Shown here: positions 52,100 to 56,536 of the stretch, in pieces
Position numbering within the stretch: position 1 is the stretch's first letter
Layout: every line of letters starts with the position of its first letter
DNA from: Flammeovirgaceae bacterium UBA2338
GTDB taxonomy: Bacteria > Bacteroidota > Bacteroidia > Cytophagales > Cyclobacteriaceae
DNA length: 56,536 nt
Direction: 5' to 3'
NCBI GenBank assembly: GCA_002344795.1
Contig: DDUM01000083.1
Coordinates: 1-56,536 of the forward strand
Notes under the pieces: generated by a model
Database searches by the model: none
What the model was told of the DNA's origin: nothing
What the model saw: the letters and a program-made list of their open reading frames with translations, nothing else
Made by a program: the position numbers and the translations under genes

Positions 52100-53110
52100 T
52101 TAGAGAGCTGCCAGAAACTTCATGGTATCCACGTTGTCCGCATAATCTTCCAGTTCAGGTGTTTGGGCCTTTCCGAAATCAATACTTCCCGGGAACCAGC
52201 CTTTGGCTGAAAGTACGCACTGCAATTTTTCGCTGTGTAGAGCAATCTTGCTTTTAAGGTCTTCCTGGTCAGTATAGCGCTCATAAAACAGTACAGAAAT
52301 AGGAGAGACGAGTTTATCACTTTCAACCATTAGGATTGCACCATTGTCGTAGAAGTGCTTTAGGTTGGTAAGGTGAATGGAGCGCTGGTAGTTATAATTG
52401 TTAGCGTATTTATTATGGTGGACAATGTCGTTAAACTTTTCCCATTCTCTCAAAAGAGGAATCAGGTCATATTCTTCCGGGATATACAATTTGGAAACGT
52501 TTCTGCATCCAAGTCCAAAGTAATGAAAGGTGTCATTGCCAAGCGCCCCCAACTCATCGTTGGTTTCTCCACCGATCAGAATAGCGCAAGACGACCTGTT
52601 TTTGCGAATAATGTGAGGGACGTTTTTGAAATAATATGAAAAATACCTGCCCGTATTATCACTTCCTGTAGCGATAGCAGCATCGTATTGATGAAGCCGC
52701 TCATCAAAAGAAGTAAAATCAGAAAAACGAGGTTCAATCTCAGTGAGTATGCTATGTACGAAAGGCAGAAGTTCTGCATCTTGATTGCTCAACTTAATTT
52801 GAGCGCGATGCCCGGCCATTAGAATACATAAATAGTCATGAAAACCAACCAGGGGAATATTACCCGCCATGGCAACACCAACGGTTTTGCTGCTGCTTTT
52901 GTTGATGGAGTATGGTGATAGCCAGTTTTCTAATTTTTTCTGATCAAGAAAAATGCTAATTCCATCTAGTGAAAGTTTTATACTATCGCCTGTAAACCAT
53001 GGGTTTTTTACGCGGGCTTTGTCTGATATGGTCTCCAGATCATTCTTTGATAATTGTTTCAATCGGCTACCCAGTTTACTAAATGCTGCTATTCTTTCTT
53101 CTAAAGTCAT
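52100..53110 (-). CDS. LuxC-like acyl-CoA reductase
   Basis: The 336-residue protein resembles the acyl-CoA reductase LuxC family. It has VGVAMAGNIPLVGFHDYL near residue 78, CAILIGGETNDELGALGNDTFHYFGLGCRN near residue 185 with the probable catalytic Cys in GLGCRNVSKLY, and the C-terminal SIDFGKAQTPELEDYADNVDT. It should reduce acyl-CoA or acyl-ACP to aldehyde with NADPH. Its stop is four bases from the adhesin stop. It diverges from a ferredoxin gene, a pairing frequently seen in Bacteroidota. The metabolic role is unclear. Confidence 0.87.
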   Translation of the reverse strand: MTLEERIAAFSKLGSRLKQLSKNDLETISDKARVKNPWFTGDSIKLSLDGISIFLDQKKLENWLSPYSINKSSSKTVGVAMAGNIPLVGFHDYLCILMAGHRAQIKLSNQDAELLPFVHSILTEIEPRFSDFTSFDERLHQYDAAIATGSDNTGRYFSYYFKNVPHIIRKNRSSCAILIGGETNDELGALGNDTFHYFGLGCRNVSKLYIPEEYDLIPLLREWEKFNDIVHHNKYANNYNYQRSIHLTNLKHFYDNGAILMVESDKLVSPISVLFYERYTDQEDLKSKIALHSEKLQCVLSAKGWFPGSIDFGKAQTPELEDYADNVDTMKFLAAL

Positions 53111-53146
53111 TGTGCGTTTGCTAAACTTTTGTGGAACCTTTCTTGT

Positions 53147-53176
53147 TTGAAGGATTAGATTAGAATCGTATTTTTG
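53147..53176 (+). promoter_or_regulatory. Promoter of the ferredoxin gene
   Basis: TTG (53147-53149), 19 bases, then TATTTTTG (53169-53176) matches the Bacteroidota consensus exactly. The ferredoxin start codon is 36 bases downstream. Confidence 0.7.
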
Positions 53177-53212
53177 TGCGAAATTACTCGGATTTGATAG
53201 ACTTTTAAAGAC

Positions 53213-53575
53213 ATGGCAATAAAGATAACAGATGAGTGTATTAATTGCGGGGCTTGCGAACCAGAATGCCCTAACACAGCAATTTATGAAGGAGGTATAG
53301 AGTGGACCTGGGCAGGTGGCACTGCGCTGGTTGATGAGGTGGTTTTAGGAGATGGTTCAAAGGTGGACGCGAAGAGTGATCAGACTCCCGTTTCTGATGA
53401 GTTTTATTATATTGTTTCAGGTAAATGTACCGAGTGCACGGGGTTCCATGAAGAGCCTCAATGTGCTGCTGTTTGTCCGGTAGATTGTTGTGTTCCTGAT
53501 CCGGATATGGTAGAAACCAAAGAAGAGCTGATGGCAAAAAAAGCCTGGTTGCATAACGAACAACTTCAGAGCTAA
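53213..53575 (+). CDS. 4Fe-4S dicluster ferredoxin
   Basis: The 120-residue protein has a first cluster motif CINCGACEPECPNTA and a second with an insertion, CTECTGFHEEPQCAAVCPVDCC. This is the spacing of bacterial 2[4Fe-4S] ferredoxins of the FdxA/YfhL type. It is a cytoplasmic low-potential electron carrier. It is transcribed divergently from the LuxC-like reductase with its own promoter, and the two share a 100-base intergenic region. Confidence 0.93.
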   Translation: MAIKITDECINCGACEPECPNTAIYEGGIEWTWAGGTALVDEVVLGDGSKVDAKSDQTPVSDEFYYIVSGKCTECTGFHEEPQCAAVCPVDCCVPDPDMVETKEELMAKKAWLHNEQLQS

Positions 53576-53621
53576 GACCAACAAATTCTCAAGGCTGAAG
53601 TGAGTTGCTCTACCCCGCCAG

Positions 53622-54530
53622 CTATCGCATTTTCGATCTTTTGATCAAATAAGCCTGCAGTACTTCAAAATAATTGCTTTGTGCATCGGCTGATATAAAA
53701 TCAATCTTAAGTTGATTACACTTGAGTTTTAATTCTTTGTGAAAAGAGGAAAGTTGAGTAGTGAATTGCTCTTTGATTTCTGCAGGGTTGAGTTTTATTT
53801 TTTCCCTGCTCTCCAGATCAATAAACTCATAAGGTCTTTCATCAAACTCAAAATTTAGTTCTGTTTGATGGTCAGTAACATGAAACAGGAGTACCTCATG
53901 CTTATTGTGCTTCAGGTGTTGTAATGCTTTGAAGATTTCATTGGGATCTTCATCACCATCAAACATATCGCTGAACAGTACAATCAGCGACCTCCTGTGT
54001 GTTTTTTCCGCTATTTCGTGAAGTACATTGGCAACTTTGGTTGACTTGGGTTCCTTTGCTCCCTGATCAATGGCCCTTTGCAACAATTGAAAAATTTTGT
54101 CCAGATGGGATGGAGTTGATTTAATGGGGGTGAATTCTTCAATTTTATCCGAAAACAGACATAGGCCAACAGCATCCCGTTGTTTGTGAAGCAGATAACT
54201 GATTGCAGAAGCGGCATAAATGCTGAATTTAAACTTGGCCAGGGTATCAGAAGGGTAGTACATGGAAGAGGAGCTGTCAATGGCAATAAGACACCTAAGA
54301 TTGGTCTCTTCCTCGTATTGCTTGGTATACAAACGGTCTGTTCGGGCAAATACTTTCCAATCGATATGGCGTGTACTCTGTCCTTCATTATAAAGGCGGT
54401 GTTCAGCAAACTCTACAGAAAAACCATGGTACGGAGACTTGTGTAAACCTGTAATAAAGCCTTCTACAAGCTGTTTTGCTAACAATTCGAGGCTTGCCGA
54501 TTGCTTTATGTTGTCGAAATTAATATTCAC
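53622..54530 (-). CDS. DUF58 domain protein
   Basis: The 302-residue protein has the DUF58 core RLYNEGQSTRHIDWKVFARTD near residue 47 followed by YTKQYEEETN, and a von Willebrand A-like part with the metal site Asp-x-Ser-x-Ser (AIDSSSSMYYPSD, near residue 88). DUF58 proteins usually accompany MoxR ATPases and vWA membrane proteins in aerotolerance-type operons. Here neither partner is present, so it is an orphan copy. No signal peptide. Confidence 0.9.
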   Translation of the reverse strand: MNINFDNIKQSASLELLAKQLVEGFITGLHKSPYHGFSVEFAEHRLYNEGQSTRHIDWKVFARTDRLYTKQYEEETNLRCLIAIDSSSSMYYPSDTLAKFKFSIYAASAISYLLHKQRDAVGLCLFSDKIEEFTPIKSTPSHLDKIFQLLQRAIDQGAKEPKSTKVANVLHEIAEKTHRRSLIVLFSDMFDGDEDPNEIFKALQHLKHNKHEVLLFHVTDHQTELNFEFDERPYEFIDLESREKIKLNPAEIKEQFTTQLSSFHKELKLKCNQLKIDFISADAQSNYFEVLQAYLIKRSKMR

Positions 54531-54617
54531 GAATTTTGGAAATAAGAGATATACCTAATTAATTAGGGGCTGTATAAACTTTAAATAACGCACTATTGGC
54601 ATTTATGGTGCCTTAAG

Positions 54618-54648
54618 TTTGTGATAAATTTTTAAAATACTATCTTCG
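54618..54648 (+). promoter_or_regulatory. Promoter of the DUF3276 gene
   Basis: TTTG (54618-54621), 19 bases, then TATCTTCG (54641-54648) matches the Bacteroidota promoter with one mismatch in the -7 element. Confidence 0.6.
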
Positions 54649-54691
54649 ATTAGATCAATTTACCTCAAAATTCACAACTAAACCCAGATTC

Positions 54692-55045
54692 GTGGAAGAG
54701 AATAAGAATAACGGAAGGGACGAAATATTTTCGGAGAAAGTGAAAGCTGGAAAGCGGACATACTTCTTTGATGTAAAGGCAACCCGATCAAACGATTATT
54801 ACCTGACCATTACGGAAAGTAAGAAGCGTTACAACAAAGATGACGAAGGCTTTACCTATGAGAAGCATAAAATATTCTTGTACAAAGAAGACTTTAACAA
54901 ATTTGTTGAAGCCTTGAACAGCACGGTCAATCATGTGAAGTCAGAGCTGATGCCTGAGATAGATTTTGAACAATTTGATCAGCCACGTGAAGCCAGGGAA
55001 GAGGCCAAAACCTCAACCATCGATACAGAACTAAAGTGGGACTAG
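54692..55045 (+). CDS. PUR-alpha-like DNA/RNA-binding protein (DUF3276)
   Basis: The 117-residue protein starts at a GTG. It has the PUR repeat pattern: KAGKRTYFFDVKATRSNDYYLTITES followed by a YEKHKIFLYKEDFNKFVEAL helix, then a variable acidic tail. DUF3276/Bacteroidota PUR proteins bind single-stranded purine-rich nucleic acid. A strong terminator follows, so it is monocistronic. The target RNAs or DNAs are unknown. Confidence 0.9.
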   Translation: MEENKNNGRDEIFSEKVKAGKRTYFFDVKATRSNDYYLTITESKKRYNKDDEGFTYEKHKIFLYKEDFNKFVEALNSTVNHVKSELMPEIDFEQFDQPREAREEAKTSTIDTELKWD

Positions 55046-55069
55046 TCCCCAACCTATACCTAGATTGAG

Positions 55070-55113
55070 AAAGCCCCGATTCTGGTTACTACCGGAATCG
55101 GGGCTTTTCTTTT
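55070..55113 (+). terminator. Intrinsic terminator after the DUF3276 gene
   Basis: AAGCCCCGATTC (55071-55082) pairs perfectly with GAATCGGGGCTT (55095-55106) around a 12-base loop and is followed by a T-rich tract. It separates the DUF3276 gene from ychF. Confidence 0.92.
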
Positions 55114-55175
55114 GCAGTACCCTGCATTCATTTGTTGTGATTATATTTGCCACTTTTTAAGACGGATTTATAATT

Positions 55176-56273
55176 ATGGCACTCAGATGTGGAATTGTTG
55201 GGCTCCCCAACGTAGGTAAATCAACCCTTTTTAATGCATTATCCAACAATAAGGCGGAGGCGGCAAATTTTCCTTTCTGTACGATTGAACCCAACGTAGG
55301 CGTAATTGCCGTTCCGGATGAGCGCCTTGATATTTTAAAGGAATTGGTCAACCCACAAAGAGTTCTGCCTACAACATTTGAGTTTGTTGATATTGCCGGT
55401 TTGGTTAAAGGAGCCAGCAAAGGTGAGGGACTTGGCAACCAGTTTCTTGCCAATATCCGTGAGGTAGATGCAATTGCGCACGTGGTACGTTGTTTTGAAG
55501 ATGATAACATTATCCACGTAGATGGAAGAATCAGGCCCATTGCCGACAAGGAGATTATTGATACAGAACTACAGCTAAAGGATTTAGAATCGGTTGAGAA
55601 AAAGATAGCCAAAACTGAGCGAACCGTTAAGGGAGGAGACCCTAAAGCCAAAAAAGAACTGACAAGCCTCAGGATGTACAGAGAGGCATTGCTGGCTGGA
55701 AAAAATATAAGAATAGTTGAGGCCAGCGAGGAAGACAAGGATGCTATTGAGGATTTACAATTACTCACGGCTAAGCCTGTGGTGTATGTGGCCAATGTGG
55801 AGGAGGCTGCTGTACATACCGGTAATGCTTTCTCTCAGGAACTGGCTGCTAAGGCAAAAGAAGAAGGAGCTGAAACCATCGTGGTGTGTGCGGCCATAGA
55901 AGCCCAGATTGCCGAGTTGGATACCATTGAAGACAGGGAGCTCTTTTTGGAGGAATATGGGCTTAAAGAATCGGGCTTGGGTAAGCTGGTGAAGGCCACT
56001 TACAGCCTGTTGGATTTGATAACCTATTTCACGGCCGGGGTGCAGGAGGTAAGGGCATGGACGATAAAAAAGGGATGGAAAGCACCTCAGGCGGCAGGCG
56101 TAATTCATTCTGATTTTGAAAAAGGATTTATTAAGGCTGAGGTTATTAAGCTAGCTGATTATCAGCAATATAAGACTGAAGCAGGATGTCGCGAGGCCGG
56201 TAAATTAGCCATTGAAGGGAAAGAATATGTGGTTAAAGATGGTGATATCATGCATTTTAGGTTCAATGTTTAA
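55176..56273 (+). CDS. ychF: Redox-regulated ATPase YchF (OLA1 family)
   Basis: The 365-residue protein has the P-loop GIVGLPNVGKSTLFNALS near residue 6, the switch segment FVDIAGLVKGASKGEGLGN near residue 66, and a variant G4 motif (VVYVANVEE) that lets the family prefer ATP over GTP. A TGS domain fills the C-terminus (ITYFTAGVQEVRAWTIKKGWKAPQAAGVIH). YchF binds ribosomes and takes part in stress responses. A -7-like element TATATTTG occurs at 55142-55149. Confidence 0.97.
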   Translation: MALRCGIVGLPNVGKSTLFNALSNNKAEAANFPFCTIEPNVGVIAVPDERLDILKELVNPQRVLPTTFEFVDIAGLVKGASKGEGLGNQFLANIREVDAIAHVVRCFEDDNIIHVDGRIRPIADKEIIDTELQLKDLESVEKKIAKTERTVKGGDPKAKKELTSLRMYREALLAGKNIRIVEASEEDKDAIEDLQLLTAKPVVYVANVEEAAVHTGNAFSQELAAKAKEEGAETIVVCAAIEAQIAELDTIEDRELFLEEYGLKESGLGKLVKATYSLLDLITYFTAGVQEVRAWTIKKGWKAPQAAGVIHSDFEKGFIKAEVIKLADYQQYKTEAGCREAGKLAIEGKEYVVKDGDIMHFRFNV

Positions 56274-56386
56274 ATAATCCTTACATCAAAACCTCCGATT
56301 TGTCTGATTTTTAGTATTTTAGCTACCCGCAGTTAACTTTTTAGCGGTACTCAAAAGGTTATTTTTTAAGGCATAATCTGCAGACG

Positions 56387-56536
56387 TTGAGAATCCGGAT
56401 CGTTTTTTCATTGAAGAATAGAGGGGCTTATGTTCCTTTTCACCATCAATTTCTATTGGCCCAAACAATTAAGGGGCTCATTATGATTGGTGGCAATAAA
56501 GACTTTGCCGACTACAAACAATTTAATTTTTCTGGG
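56387..56536 (+). CDS. cas6: Probable CRISPR-associated endoribonuclease Cas6, 3' end outside the window
   Basis: A frame from TTG 56387 runs to the window end without a stop. It begins MRIRIVFSLKNRG, then YVPFHHQFLLAQTIKGLI and FADYKQFNFSG. This resembles the N-terminus of Cas6 (first ferredoxin-like strand, a Pro-x-x-x-Gln-Phe helix, and the aromatic FNFSG strand). Only 50 residues are visible, so the assignment is tentative; the catalytic and RNA-binding parts are outside. If right, a CRISPR-Cas locus starts here. There is no ATG before residue 33 in this frame, which is why a TTG start is proposed. Confidence 0.55.
   Translation, partial: MRIRIVFSLKNRGAYVPFHHQFLLAQTIKGLIMIGGNKDFADYKQFNFSG

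Noticed and set aside
1..56536. tRNA, rRNA or CRISPR array in the window
   Set aside because: No cloverleaf-like tRNA, rRNA segment or regularly spaced repeat was recognised by eye; the only tandem repeats are in the adhesin gene.

Overview
The window looks like a chromosomal segment of a Bacteroidota bacterium, most likely order Cytophagales. The supporting features are a giant SprB-type adhesin ending in a gliding/type IX secretion C-terminal domain, a PUR-alpha/DUF3276 protein, many N-terminal signal peptides and lipoboxes, few Shine-Dalgarno sequences, and several promoters matching the Bacteroidota pattern TTG-N19-TAnnTTTG. The base composition is moderately AT-rich. No rRNA, tRNA or CRISPR repeat array was found.

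Layout. Bases 1-6000 hold the 3' part of a DUF6438-like lipoprotein gene, an IS110-family transposase with a structured non-coding flank, a monofunctional catalase and a secreted M14 carboxypeptidase; the last two converge on a long hairpin terminator. Bases 6.1-16.0 kb form an almost uninterrupted rightward block with a nitric oxide/nitrosative stress theme: a flavin reductase, two DUF2249 proteins (one fused to an RIC/ScdA-type di-iron repair protein), a DUF1858-DUF2249-DUF2249 protein, a heme-copper-oxidase-I-like membrane protein, a MIP18/DUF59 Fe-S factor, an NsrR-like Rrf2 regulator, a CopD-like protein, two AhpD-like proteins, an SDR, and then a CuA subunit, a heme-copper subunit I and an SCO copper chaperone. 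In subunit I the cross-linked tyrosine of oxygen reductases is replaced by Asn, which points to an alternative CuA-type NO reductase.

Bases 16.1-27.1 kb carry malate:quinone oxidoreductase, a PLD-family lipoprotein, an acetyltransferase, a two-gene operon of a flavin dehydrogenase and a ThDP enzyme, an outer-membrane protein and Tex. Bases 27.3-31.5 kb are a two-gene operon encoding 13 predicted c-type hemes, five in a lipoprotein and eight in a membrane-anchored TPR protein. Bases 31.5-36.1 kb are a scarred area: a 5'-truncated, frameshifted TlpA-like pseudogene, a compound palindromic repeat, two related small membrane peptides, a remnant of an AhpD-like gene behind XdhC, plus DUF2784 and RtcB genes.

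Bases 36.1-46 kb hold an exported Rid-family protein, a GH109-like oxidoreductase-fold enzyme, a TonB-C-domain protein, an M20 peptidase, a group III truncated hemoglobin, a lipoprotein, Smc and a small membrane-anchored protein. Bases 46-52 kb are the adhesin operon with a 762-bp higher-order repeat. Bases 52-56.3 kb have a LuxC-like acyl-CoA reductase divergent from a ferredoxin, a DUF58 protein, the DUF3276 protein and YchF. The last 150 bases look like the start of a Cas6 gene, so a CRISPR-Cas locus may begin just beyond the window.

Functionally, the clearest coordinated unit is the NO block: sensing (Rrf2), repair of iron centres (RIC, DUF59), reduction of NO (CuA-type NOR with SCO for copper delivery) and electron or redox support (flavin reductase). 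The 13-heme operon and truncated hemoglobin add respiratory and gas-ligand chemistry. All assignments rest on reading motifs by eye; no database search was possible.
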